This document shows positions 33,147 through 41,361 of a stretch of 64,000 nt of DNA, in pieces. The stretch comes from Streptomyces griseorubiginosus (lineage in GTDB: Bacteria > Actinomycetota > Actinomycetes > Streptomycetales > Streptomycetaceae): assembly GCF_017614965.1 (NCBI RefSeq), contig NZ_WVUG01000001.1, positions 1-64,000 of the forward strand, in the 5' to 3' direction. The translations under genes were made by a program, and so were the position numbers. Position 1 is the stretch's first letter. Every line of letters starts with the position of its first letter. The notes below the pieces were generated by a model. It made no database searches and was not told the DNA's origin. It worked only from the letters and a program-made list of their open reading frames with translations.

Positions 33147-33830
33147 ATGGATGCAACGAACGACGACCGGGACGAACTGATGGCACGGGCGCGCCGGCAG
33201 GTCTGGATCGACGACCCGACGGCGGGCTTCGTCGATGCGGATACGTTCGAGGCCGAATCGCTCATCTGGCCGGACGAGCGCTGGAGTTCCGTCGTCTCGA
33301 CCCACAGGTTCTCGTCGGAGAAGCGGGACGTCTGGGAGTACGTGTACACCCGTGAGACGAGCGAGCCGCTGCAGGTGCCGGTGGCCGTCGTGTGGGACAA
33401 GACGAACGAGGACCTGCGGGCGAGGGTCTACTACGACAAGGGGCACTTCGGACTGACGGAGCCCCGTCGGCCGATCGTCGGTCCGGAGAACGAGCCCCTG
33501 CCCGAGGAACTGGAGGCCTACCACATCGCGGTCAGCACCGGCGACCGGGCGGCGATGGAGAAGGTCTTCCATCCCGACGCCACATTCATGTCGCCCATCG
33601 GTCCGGTGTCCGCACAGCAGGCGATAGCCGCGTTCTCGAGCCCCGAGTTCGGCGGCCCCAACGGCCCCGGTGTGCCGCTCCAGTTGTGCACCGTCACCCC
33701 GGACGGCACGAGCTACGCGGCAGAGATCATCAGCTGGCGCCGACCTCCGCACGCGGCCCTGGGCATATACACCTTCCGGGAGGGACGGCTCGTCGACGCG
33801 CGCGTGTACGAAGGGCCGGTGAGGCGCTGA
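33147..33830 (+). CDS. Two-part NTF2/SnoaL-like protein
   Basis: The 227-residue protein looks like two NTF2-type halves. The first (to about 115) has DDPTAGFVDADTFEAESLIW and THRFSSEKRDVWEYVYTRET; the second has ELEAYHIAVSTGDRAAMEKV, FHPDATFMSPIGPVSAQQAI and ISWRRPPHAALGIYTFREGR, a clear SnoaL-like pattern. It is divergent from the alpha/beta hydrolase. NTF2-like proteins in such clusters are isomerases, dehydratases or small oxygenase-like subunits; nothing here decides which. The GGG 4-6 nt upstream of ATG is a weak ribosome site. Confidence 0.78.
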   Translation: MDATNDDRDELMARARRQVWIDDPTAGFVDADTFEAESLIWPDERWSSVVSTHRFSSEKRDVWEYVYTRETSEPLQVPVAVVWDKTNEDLRARVYYDKGHFGLTEPRRPIVGPENEPLPEELEAYHIAVSTGDRAAMEKVFHPDATFMSPIGPVSAQQAIAAFSSPEFGGPNGPGVPLQLCTVTPDGTSYAAEIISWRRPPHAALGIYTFREGRLVDARVYEGPVRR

Positions 33831-33832
33831 CC

Positions 33833-33865
33833 GGGCGGGAACCGGACGACCACCGGTTCCTGCCC
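33833..33865. terminator. Bidirectional terminator
   Basis: GGGCGGGAACCGG and CCGGTTCCTGCCC pair with one mismatch over a 7-nt loop, immediately after the NTF2-like stop and facing the 3' end of DUF3500 paralogue 3. Confidence 0.65.
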
Positions 33866-34028
33866 CTTGGCGCGTCGGCGAGCGGGGCCGTACTCGCCCC
33901 TGCTCCGCCGTGACGACGACCGCTCCGGCGCAGGCGCCGGTCGCCGTCACGGCGGTCAGGATCTGCGGGATCGCGGCGCACCGGTGTTCAGCCGCTGAGG
34001 CTGGGCGTGAGCACTTCGTGACGTTCCG

Positions 34029-35246
34029 TCAGTTGCCGGGATGGTGCTGTGCGTAGTGCCGGCGCAGCAGGTCCTTGCCGTAGTCGCCGCCGTTGGGAGT
34101 GCGCACGATGGTGTGCACGTGGAACGGCTCCGGTTCGTCGTTGTCGAGGAAGATGCCGGCGTGGTTGTCGTACTCGATCAGCACAACGGGGCTGTGCACC
34201 CGGTAGTAGAAGGGCGCGCCCTCGTCCCAGGTTCCGATCCATCCCACATGGGTGTCGTCGAGGAAACGCTCGACCTGGTTCCGGCGGTGCGCACGCGGAT
34301 CCGGGGGCAGACTCTCCAAGTACGTATCCGTGAGCGACAACAGCAGCTCCCGCTGGCCCGGAGTCAGCTCGTCGCCGGCCAGCCCGACGTACGGCAGCAC
34401 ACGATTGTCGCGGCCGGCTCCCGTGCGGTGGCGGCCGTCGACGATGCCCGCCAGTTCGGGGGGAAGTTCCGCCGACAGCATCGAGCCGTACAGCAAAGCC
34501 CGGTCCCGCTGCGGCGCGCTGAGCGACGCCATGAACTCCCGGGCGCGTTGGCGGTGGTCGGGGAACACGGCGTCACCGCCGAACTCCACGCCCAGGAAGG
34601 CCGGTGTGAGGACCAACTGGCCGCCGACGAAGACCGCGTGCAGGTCGATGTGGTGGCCGGTCAGCTGCCAGCCCCACGGCTGCTCGACTGACGGCTCACC
34701 GAACAGCGTGAACCAGTAGCAGTACTCGGTGAGCGTGTCCGGGTACGTGCCGACCAGCTTGCCCAGTTCGGCGTTGAGACGCATCGCGTCGCGCAGCCGC
34801 TCGTATCCCGCGCAACTGATGGAGGCTTCGACCACGGACAGCGCGGCGTCACGCGCGGAGCCGGGCAACTCCTGCAACAGCAGGCCGTGTTCGGGGAACG
34901 TCAGAAAGGCGTTGGACCACATGCGCCATTCGGTGGCGTCGATCGGCAGCACACCAAGCGTCTGTTGCGCCGTCGTGAGCTGATCCAGATAACGCCGTGC
35001 CTGGTGTGCCGCCTTCTCGGTCGGGGCACCCTCGTCCGCAAGGGCGAACAGGTCGGTGAGGGGCTGCCCGTCGGTCGTGACCCCGACGAAGGGATCGCCG
35101 GCGGTTTCCGCCACCGGCGGCAGTTCCGCGTTCCCCACGAGCTTCATGATCGCCGCCACACCGGCGTCGTCGGAGAAGTCCACCGCGCCGCGCTTCAACG
35201 CCAGGTGTTCCGGACGCGGCCGGTACCCACCGTGCAGACTGCTCAT
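34029..35246 (-). CDS. DUF3500 family protein (paralogue 3)
   Basis: The 405-residue protein keeps all family blocks: PWGWQLTGHHIDLHAVFVGG, HVGWIGTWDEGAPFYYRVHS, VLIEYDNHAGIFLDNDEPEP and FHVHTIVRTPNGGDYGKDLL. DHH of the paralogues is DNH here, while GHH and H-x-H-T are kept. Its ATG overlaps the stop of the bicupin gene as ATGA, so the two proteins are made together and likely act in one pathway or complex. This is the tightest functional link available for the family in this window. Function unknown; consecutive oxidation and ring opening with the cupin dioxygenase is a reasonable hypothesis. Confidence 0.86.
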   Translation of the reverse strand: MSSLHGGYRPRPEHLALKRGAVDFSDDAGVAAIMKLVGNAELPPVAETAGDPFVGVTTDGQPLTDLFALADEGAPTEKAAHQARRYLDQLTTAQQTLGVLPIDATEWRMWSNAFLTFPEHGLLLQELPGSARDAALSVVEASISCAGYERLRDAMRLNAELGKLVGTYPDTLTEYCYWFTLFGEPSVEQPWGWQLTGHHIDLHAVFVGGQLVLTPAFLGVEFGGDAVFPDHRQRAREFMASLSAPQRDRALLYGSMLSAELPPELAGIVDGRHRTGAGRDNRVLPYVGLAGDELTPGQRELLLSLTDTYLESLPPDPRAHRRNQVERFLDDTHVGWIGTWDEGAPFYYRVHSPVVLIEYDNHAGIFLDNDEPEPFHVHTIVRTPNGGDYGKDLLRRHYAQHHPGN

Positions 35247-36103
35247 GGCTGCCCCGCTCCCACCGGCTCGAAGACGGACTGCGGGCCGGTGGCGTCGTCA
35301 CCGTTGGCGCTGAAGTCCACACCGCTGTCCCAGGGCTTGACCGGCTCGGGCGCGGGCGAGAGCACCGCCACGTGCTTCTCGGTCACCGTGCCGGTGTTGT
35401 ACTGCCGGTGCGGTACTCCTGCCGGCAGGACGACGAGAGTGTTGGGACCCACTACGTGCTTCTCAAGGGCGACCTCGACGGTCAGCTCGCCCTCCAGCAC
35501 CAGGTAGTACTGGTCGAAGGCGTGGATGTGGGTGCCCGGTCCGGCGCCGCCGGGAGCGACTTCCATGTAGTTGACGACGGTGTGCTTCGAGCCGGTGCCG
35601 GGACCGGCCAGCGGAAGCGACTTGAGACCCGGCAGCGGTTCCTGCAGCGCGTCGGGTTCGACGCGGCGGGTGTAACCGGCGAGGTCGGTGCGGTCGGTGG
35701 CCGGTACGTCCTCGGGGGAGTCCACCATGAGCGCGAGCTGGGCCATCGGCCCGGGGGCCGGTATCAGCATCTCGAAGTGGGTCTCGGCGCCAGGCCCGTC
35801 GTTCCAGTTGCGGTGTGCCAGGCCTGCCGGGATGAACACGAGAGTGCCCGCCTCGATGCGCTGGACCTCGTGGCCCAGCTGGACGTTCATCGTCCCCTCC
35901 ATCAGGTAGTAGAGCTGGTCGACGTGGTGGTAGTGCAGCCCCGGGCCGCAACCGCCTTCCTCGATGTGGCTGTTGATGAGGATCGCGCTCTCCAGATGGG
36001 CGAGGAACTGGGCGCGATATCCCGGGAACCCCGTGTCGATGGCCTTGTCCGGATCGAAGGGGCGGACGTACTGCATGCGTGTTCGCGGCGTGATGGGCGA
36101 CAT
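35243..36103 (-). CDS. Bicupin protein (possible ring-cleaving dioxygenase)
   Basis: The 286-residue protein has two cupin domains. The first (about 40-110) has metal motif GLHYHHVDQLYYLMEG and a later His in PAGLAHRNW; the second (about 180-260) has GTHIHAFDQYYLVLEGELTV and PAGVPHRQYN. Both have the His/His/Glu-or-Gln/His layout that binds Fe or Mn. Bicupins include gentisate 1,2-dioxygenase and 1-hydroxy-2-naphthoate dioxygenase, as well as non-oxygenases. GAGGAGGAG precedes ATG 36103. It is divergent from the flavin reductase and coupled to DUF3500 by a 4-bp overlap. Confidence 0.85.
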   Translation of the reverse strand: MSPITPRTRMQYVRPFDPDKAIDTGFPGYRAQFLAHLESAILINSHIEEGGCGPGLHYHHVDQLYYLMEGTMNVQLGHEVQRIEAGTLVFIPAGLAHRNWNDGPGAETHFEMLIPAPGPMAQLALMVDSPEDVPATDRTDLAGYTRRVEPDALQEPLPGLKSLPLAGPGTGSKHTVVNYMEVAPGGAGPGTHIHAFDQYYLVLEGELTVEVALEKHVVGPNTLVVLPAGVPHRQYNTGTVTEKHVAVLSPAPEPVKPWDSGVDFSANGDDATGPQSVFEPVGAGQP

Positions 36104-36240
36104 CGCCTCACTCCTCCTCTGGGTGGCGTTCTCTTGCTGCGCGAGGGCCCACCGGGCGAGGGCCGTGCGATCGGCCGACGAAGACCGGAGCCCTCCGCGG
36201 GCATGGTGCGCATGCAGCGACATGGCGACCTCTCGCGCCG

Positions 36241-36352
36241 GTGATCACCACCGTATCCCCGAATGAACCATATCTCAGATCGCAACACAGAGGATCATAA
36301 CTGTCAATAGAAATGTTTATTCTCAGCTTAGATATCTCTATGTTAGGTTCGG
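36241..36352. promoter_or_regulatory. Divergent promoter region, copy 1 (bicupin / flavin reductase)
   Basis: Plus strand: CTATGTTAGGTTCG at 36338-36351, preceded by TCAGCTTAGATATCT; minus strand: TTTCTATTGACAGTTATGAT. Nearly the same arrangement occurs at 53163-53218. TATGTT is a plausible -10 for the flavin reductase, 65-70 bp before its start. The 312-bp gap between the two genes contains nothing else I can support. Confidence 0.68.
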
Positions 36353-36415
36353 AGTGGCTCCATCGGGCATCGTCCGCGGTTCCTGGTGCCCGTCTGACTG
36401 GAAGGGACAGCAGCA

Positions 36416-37000
36416 GTGACATGGACATCACCGTCTGACTCGGAGAGTCGCCCAGCCGGAGGCAGTGCAGCAGTGGCAGTGGAACCCGCCCGTTTCCGTG
36501 ACGTCCTCTCGGCCGTGCCCACCAGCGTGGTCGTGGTGACGGCAATTGACCGGGGTGAGCCGGTCGGCCTGGCGGTCGGCACCTTCCTCTCGGTGTCGTT
36601 GGATCCGCCGTTGGTCGGCTTTCTGCCCGCCGCGTCATCGACCAGCTTCCCGCGGATTCGCGATGCCGGTGCCTTCTGCGCCAACGTGCTCACCGTGAAC
36701 CAACAGCACGTGTCCAAGGCGTTCGCCACGAGCGGGGCCGACAAGTTCGCCGGTCTCTCGTGGCGTCCGGCACCCGTGACCGGCTCGCCCGTGCTCGAAG
36801 GAGTGGCGGCGTGGATCGACTGCCGGATCTCGACGTTGCACGAGGCCGGAGACCACTTCATCGTGATCGGTGAAGTCGCCGATCTCGCCGCGGCTCCGGG
36901 GGAACAACCGCTGGTGTTTCACCGCAGCCGCTACATGGGTTCGGCCCCAGGGGACCAGGCCTCTCGCGGCGCGGTCACGCCACCTGCGCGGCCGGAGTAG
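36416..37000 (+). CDS. Flavin reductase (HpaC / DIM6-NTAB family)
   Basis: The 194-residue split-barrel flavoprotein starts from GTG (GAAGGGA 8 nt before it). Motifs: RFRDVLSAVPTSVVVVTAID, GLAVGTFLSVSLDPPLVGFL, IRDAGAFCANVLTVNQQHVS and HFIVIGEVADL, with the conserved Asp/His region of the NADH/flavin site. It reduces FMN or FAD for a separate oxygenase. No oxygenase component adjoins it, but the monooxygenase at 53360 has a near-identical promoter, and the luciferase-like enzyme at 31042 also needs reduced flavin. Confidence 0.9.
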   Translation: MTWTSPSDSESRPAGGSAAVAVEPARFRDVLSAVPTSVVVVTAIDRGEPVGLAVGTFLSVSLDPPLVGFLPAASSTSFPRIRDAGAFCANVLTVNQQHVSKAFATSGADKFAGLSWRPAPVTGSPVLEGVAAWIDCRISTLHEAGDHFIVIGEVADLAAAPGEQPLVFHRSRYMGSAPGDQASRGAVTPPARPE

Positions 37001-37134
37001 CCGGGCGTTCCGCTCTCCCACATGACGGACTGGGGACGTTTCCCCGTCCCCTCGAAAGTGCCGAGCTCGTGGGCCGGGCATCGTGCCTTGATCACCGTGT
37101 GGTCACAGCGTGACTGCAGGAGGGGTTGACACCA

Positions 37135-38004
37135 ATGAAGCTGCTCACCTATCGCGTCGGCGACAGAGTCTCGTTCGGCGTCCTGTCGGCCGACGGCGTC
37201 ATCGACGGCGCCGAGGCGCTCGGCGGAGAGGCCACCTCCGTCCGCGAGCTGCTGGAACGGGACCTCGTGGGCCGGCTGGAGCAACTCAGTGCGGGTCGCG
37301 AGACCACCCACTCGCTGGCCGACATCGAGTACCTCCCGCCGGTTCCGGACCCCTCCAAAATCCTGTGCGTGGGTGTCAACTATGTCGACCACCGTGAGGA
37401 GACCGGGCATGTCGACAAGCCCGAACACCCCACTGTCTTCAGCCGGTTCGCCGACACCCAGGTCGGTCACGAACAGCTCGTCGTGCATCCGCCGAACACA
37501 CGGCAGCTGGACTACGAAGGAGAGGTCGCCATCGTCATCGGACGCCATGTGTCGATGATCGAGACGGAGGCCGACGCGCGAGCGGCGATCGCCGGATTGT
37601 CGATCTACAACGATCTGAGCGCACGGGACTGGCAGCTGCACAACAGTCAGTGGCTGCCCGGCAAGAACTTCCTAGGTGTCGGTTCGTTCGGCCCCTGGCT
37701 GGTCACGACGGATGAGTTCGACGACCTCGGGTCCGTACGGCTCACCACGCGAGTCAACGGCGAGCTGCGGCAGGATGCCACACTGGATCAGCTCGTCTTC
37801 GACTTCACCGCCATTCTGGGGTACGTCACCGGCTTCACGTCCCTGGCGCCCGGCGACGTGATCGCCACCGGCACTCCGGGCGGTGTCGGGCTGGTCGCGA
37901 AACCGCCGCGCTTCCTCGTTCCCGGCGATGTGACCGAGATCGAGGTGTCTGGCGTCGGAGTCCTGCGGAACCGCATCGCCGCAGCGCAGGAGCGTTCACG
38001 ATGA
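37135..38004 (+). CDS. Fumarylacetoacetate hydrolase family protein
   Basis: The 289-residue FAH-fold protein has ILCVGVNYVDHREETGHVDK, metal-binding LDYEGEVAIVIG, ISARDW-like core LSIYNDLSARDWQLHNSQW, LPGKNFLGVGSFGPWLV and ATGTPGGVGLVAKP. GKNF-x-GVGSFGPW is the variant of the acylpyruvate/ureidoglycolate-lyase-like group, distinct from the GKNADRSGP proteins at 961 and 61993. ATG 37135 follows AGGAGGGG. It lies 134 bp after the flavin reductase on the same strand, so it is probably the second gene of that operon, and convergent to the GntR gene. Confidence 0.91.
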   Translation: MKLLTYRVGDRVSFGVLSADGVIDGAEALGGEATSVRELLERDLVGRLEQLSAGRETTHSLADIEYLPPVPDPSKILCVGVNYVDHREETGHVDKPEHPTVFSRFADTQVGHEQLVVHPPNTRQLDYEGEVAIVIGRHVSMIETEADARAAIAGLSIYNDLSARDWQLHNSQWLPGKNFLGVGSFGPWLVTTDEFDDLGSVRLTTRVNGELRQDATLDQLVFDFTAILGYVTGFTSLAPGDVIATGTPGGVGLVAKPPRFLVPGDVTEIEVSGVGVLRNRIAAAQERSR

Positions 38005-38039
38005 ACCGACGTGCCTGGCGGCCCGCGCGCACCGTCCCT

Positions 38040-38747
38040 TCAGGACGCGCGTTCGATCTGTAGTGGAACCGACCGGATGGCCTGCGACTCTCGAAGAATC
38101 CGATAGATCTCCGTCGAACCCAGGCGGATCAGTTCGAGAATCGCTTCTCCCGCGCGCACACCGTCCCGGGCCACCATGGCCTCGAAAGCGGCGTCGCGCC
38201 ATCGGACGTAAGCGGTGTCGAGGGGCTCGTGTTGTCGTAGTCCGAAATTGAGTATGCGTTCCACATGCGCCGCTAAGGGCATCGCCAATTCCGTCATCAC
38301 GGGATTATGGCAAATCTGAACGAGATATCGAAACGGGTTGGCTCTGAAGTCGGGCCTGGCTTCCGACGCGGGACGGCCCGGCGCCCATGACGTCACCAAT
38401 TCGCGCAGTGCGGCAATCTGCTCGTCGGTGGCATTTCTTGTGACCAGCGTCACCAGGCCCGGGGCGGTCAGCTCGAAGGTTTCGAGGATGTCGTGGACAT
38501 GCTGCAGGGTCACTGGTGTGACCTGCCAGCCCTTGCGCTTCACCGGGCGCGTGAACCCAGCCGCCTCGAGGCGTTGCAGTGCCTGGATCGTCGGCGTTCG
38601 CCCCAGGCCGAGCTGTTCCGAAAGCTCGGAGGCCTTGATCCATGTGCCCGGTGCCAGTTCGCAGCGCACGATGCCTTCGCGCAGCGTCTCGTAGGCCTTT
38701 TCGCTCATCGGCCGTGCTTTGTTCGACGCGCTCTTCCCCTCTGCCAT
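38040..38747 (-). CDS. GntR-family regulator (paralogue of 51282), leaderless
   Basis: The 235-residue protein has winged helix MSEKAYETLREGIVRCELAP, LGLGRTPTIQALQRLEAAGF, TRPVKRKGWQVTPVTLQHVH and an FCD domain (ILETFELTAPGLVTLVTRNA, HVERILNFGLRQHEP). It aligns without gaps over its whole length with the regulator at 51282, including the first 13 residues, which fixes the start at ATG 38747. TATGAT, a consensus -10, lies 6 nt upstream, so the mRNA should begin at the start codon with no leader. It probably controls the divergent promoter pair that the two clusters share. Confidence 0.9.
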   Translation of the reverse strand: MAEGKSASNKARPMSEKAYETLREGIVRCELAPGTWIKASELSEQLGLGRTPTIQALQRLEAAGFTRPVKRKGWQVTPVTLQHVHDILETFELTAPGLVTLVTRNATDEQIAALRELVTSWAPGRPASEARPDFRANPFRYLVQICHNPVMTELAMPLAAHVERILNFGLRQHEPLDTAYVRWRDAAFEAMVARDGVRAGEAILELIRLGSTEIYRILRESQAIRSVPLQIERAS

Positions 38748-38995
38748 GGCCATATCATAAGGGAGTTCGGTCCGCAGTCGGACGGACTCACCTTGTTCTG
38801 ACGGAATCACGGCGTAACGGGTCCAGTCTCGTTTCCTGGTGGTGAATATTGCGGAGCCCGGCGATTACGTGCGGCTGGTTTCGGTGGAGCGGCTCGGGTT
38901 TGTGAAGCGCCCGGGCTCGCGCCTGACAGCGACGTCGTCTCGGCCTGATGCCTGTGTCTCCGTGGAGCCGGCGGCATCACCGTCGGCGGCCGGGA

Positions 38996-39748
38996 TCAGG
39001 TCAGGTCGGCGTTGACCGGGAGGGCCACGGCGATCGCTTCGGCGGCGAGGCGGACCTTTTCGCCGTAGGACATGAGGAGTTCGGGGGACATACGGCTCTT
39101 GGGGCCGGAGATCGAAAGCGAGGCGACCGGACGCCCGTGCCCGGGGCGGATGGCGGCGCCGACGGAGACGACACCCTCCTCGACCTCTTCCTGGCAGACG
39201 GCGAATCCGGCTTCATTGATGCCGTCCAGCTCGGTCCGCAGTCGCTCGGGGTCGGTGATCGTGTGCGGAGTGACCGCCTGAAGGCCGCCCTCGATGTACG
39301 CCTTCACCTCGTCCTGCGGCAGGGCGGCGAGGACGGCTTTGCCGTTCGACGTGGCGTGCAGCGGGCCCCGGGCCCCGAGGGGGGCCACCGCCCGGACGGG
39401 CTGGGGGCTGTCGACCCGCTCGACGAGGACGACGTCCCGGCCGGCCGGAACCATGAGGTGCACGGTCTCCCCGACTTCTGCGCCGAGGTCCCTCATCGTG
39501 GGCAGAGCGGCGGGCCGCAGTCCACCGCGGGCGGCGACTGCGCTGCCGACGACGAAGGTACGGACGCCGACCTGCCATCGGCCTGTGCTCGCCTGCTGCT
39601 CGATCCAGCCGGACTCCGCGAGTGTCGCCAGACTGCGCTGCACGGTGGTCTTGGGCAGGCCCAGGGTCCGCGTCAGCGCGCTGAGCCCGATCGGCTGGTT
39701 GACCGCCACGGCCTCGAGTACCCGCAGTGCCGTGGTGACGCTCCGCAT
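38996..39748 (-). CDS. IclR-family transcriptional regulator
   Basis: The 250-residue protein has an N-terminal winged helix (SVTTALRVLEAVAVNQPIGL, LTRTLGLPKTTVQRSLATLA, SGWIEQQASTGRWQVG) and an IclR effector domain (ETVHLMVPAGRDVVLVERVD, GPLHATSNGKAVLAALPQDE, VGAAIRPGHGRPVASLSISG). ATG 39748 is used, with GAGGGCAGG before it; a longer open frame upstream adds nothing conserved. It is divergent from the CoA-transferase operon and shares a GGTCC-N7-GGACC site with it. Its DNA-recognition helix (LPKTTVQRSLATLAE) is almost the same as that of the IclR at 57847 (LPKSTVQRSLATLAE), so both probably read the same sites. Confidence 0.92.
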   Translation of the reverse strand: MRSVTTALRVLEAVAVNQPIGLSALTRTLGLPKTTVQRSLATLAESGWIEQQASTGRWQVGVRTFVVGSAVAARGGLRPAALPTMRDLGAEVGETVHLMVPAGRDVVLVERVDSPQPVRAVAPLGARGPLHATSNGKAVLAALPQDEVKAYIEGGLQAVTPHTITDPERLRTELDGINEAGFAVCQEEVEEGVVSVGAAIRPGHGRPVASLSISGPKSRMSPELLMSYGEKVRLAAEAIAVALPVNADLT

Positions 39749-40013
39749 CGTCCTGCCCTCGTTCGCAGCTGGTTGGTGCTTGTCCCTGTGATGGTGCCAC
39801 ATCGTCCGGGCGGTACACCGGGGTCACCGTGCACCGTGCGGTTCTGTCGAGACGGTGCGGTAACAAGGCCGGAGCACGTCTGCGCCCTCAGGGTCCGACA
39901 GTCGGCCGATCGTCCGCGCCGGGCCCGAGGAGGAGCGCAGCGGCAATCGGTCCACCCTTGACGCTCCCGGCTCCCGGACCTAACTTTGCCGCAGGTCCTC
40001 TTAGCGGTCCATC

Positions 40014-40030
40014 GGTCCGCACAATGGACC
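40014..40030. promoter_or_regulatory. IclR-type operator (site 2)
   Basis: GGTCC-GCACAAT-GGACC, perfect arms, ends 22 bp before the CoA-transferase ATG. Two further GGTCC half-sites lie at about 39994 and 40006. Confidence 0.75.
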
Positions 40031-40052
40031 GAGCAGGAGAACGAAGGGCGCA

Positions 40053-41345
40053 ATGGCAGCGACAGCGGAGTCCACCGAGCCCGGCCCGGCCTTCCTTCGG
40101 GGGGTGAGGGTCCTTGACGTGACCGGGGCCCTGGCCGGTCCTTACTGCACGACGATCCTGTCCGATCTGGGCGCGGACGTCCTAAAGATCGAACCGGTCA
40201 CCGGAGACCGCCTGCGCGCGCGCCGGATGGGCCCGGACCACAGGTCCATCCCCTTCGACCTGACCCACCGTGACAAGGGCAGCCTCGCCGTCGACATGAA
40301 GTCGCCCGAGGGCGCCGACATCGTGCGAGCCCTGGCGCGGCGCAGTGACGTCCTGGTGGAGAACTTCCGGGCGGGCGCCATGGCGCGTCTGGGGCTGGGC
40401 TACGAGGACTTGCGCCCGGAGTGCCCCGACCTCGTCTACTGCTCCATCTCCGGCTTCGGACAGTTCGGGCCGATGCGCGACGCGAAGGGCATCGACCTGA
40501 TCGCGCAGGCCTACAGCGGGCTGATGTCCGTCACCGGCACCACCGACGGGCGGCTCGCCAAGGCGGGGTTCCCCGTGTCGGACGTGGGGACCGGCATGTG
40601 GGGGGCGATCGGTGTCCTGGCCGCTCTGTTGCGTGCCCGCGCCGGGGGCGGTGGTGCGTACATCGACGTCGCGCTCGCGGACTCGGTGGCCGCCTGGTCG
40701 CTGTGGGAGGTCGCCGACTACGTGGCGACCGGCGTGGAACCGGCCCCCCTCGGCACGGCACACCGCCTGGCCGCGCCGTACGAGGCGTTCACCTGCCAGG
40801 ACGGCGCCACCCTCGTCCTCGGTGCGGTCGACCGGGCGTGGGAGGCCCTGTGTGCCGTCCTGGAGCTCGACCTGCGCGACGATCCGCGTTTCGCCACGGA
40901 GTACGAGCGCTTCCTGCACCGGGCGCCCCTGGCGGAGATCATTCAGGCGCGCTTCGCCAGGGCTCCGCGCGATCACTGGATGGGTCTGCTCCGTGCGGCC
41001 GGCGTGCCCTGCGGCCCGGTCAACGGTATCGGGGACATCCTCATCGACGAACAGTTCGCCGCGCGCGGCCTGTTCGTGCACGACTCCGAGCGCTTCGGAG
41101 AACCGACGATCGTCAACACTCCCATCGTCGCCGACGGCGCGCCGCGCGCCCGCGGCCGCGCCCCCGGGGTGGGCGCGAGCTCGCGCGCGGTCCTCGCCGA
41201 ACTCGGATACGACGACCAGCGGGTGGCCGCCCTGGTCGAAGACGGTGTCGTCGGCGTGCCGGACGCCGGCGCCACGACCGGCGCCGCTTCCGCGAGGACG
41301 GCAACGGCCGCCTCGGCCCCCCGCGCCGCCGAGGCGCAGAAATGA
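40053..41345 (+). CDS. CaiB/BaiF (family III) CoA-transferase
   Basis: The 430-residue protein has RVLDVTGALAGPYCTTILSD, GADVLKIEPVTGDRLR, DLTHRDKGSLAVDMKSPEGA, NFRAGAMARLGLGYEDLRPE and CSISGFGQFGP, the usual order of the family, then ERFLHRAPLAEIIQARFARA and AAGVPCGPVNGIGDILIDEQ. These enzymes move CoA between carboxylic acids without a covalent acyl-Ser intermediate. The last 35 residues are Ala-rich and low-complexity. It is the first gene of the operon CoA-transferase - FAH - enoyl hydratase - SDR, and activates the acid that the following enzymes degrade. Confidence 0.93.
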   Translation: MAATAESTEPGPAFLRGVRVLDVTGALAGPYCTTILSDLGADVLKIEPVTGDRLRARRMGPDHRSIPFDLTHRDKGSLAVDMKSPEGADIVRALARRSDVLVENFRAGAMARLGLGYEDLRPECPDLVYCSISGFGQFGPMRDAKGIDLIAQAYSGLMSVTGTTDGRLAKAGFPVSDVGTGMWGAIGVLAALLRARAGGGGAYIDVALADSVAAWSLWEVADYVATGVEPAPLGTAHRLAAPYEAFTCQDGATLVLGAVDRAWEALCAVLELDLRDDPRFATEYERFLHRAPLAEIIQARFARAPRDHWMGLLRAAGVPCGPVNGIGDILIDEQFAARGLFVHDSERFGEPTIVNTPIVADGAPRARGRAPGVGASSRAVLAELGYDDQRVAALVEDGVVGVPDAGATTGAASARTATAASAPRAAEAQK

Positions 41346-41361
41346 GTCAGGAGGCACCTTC

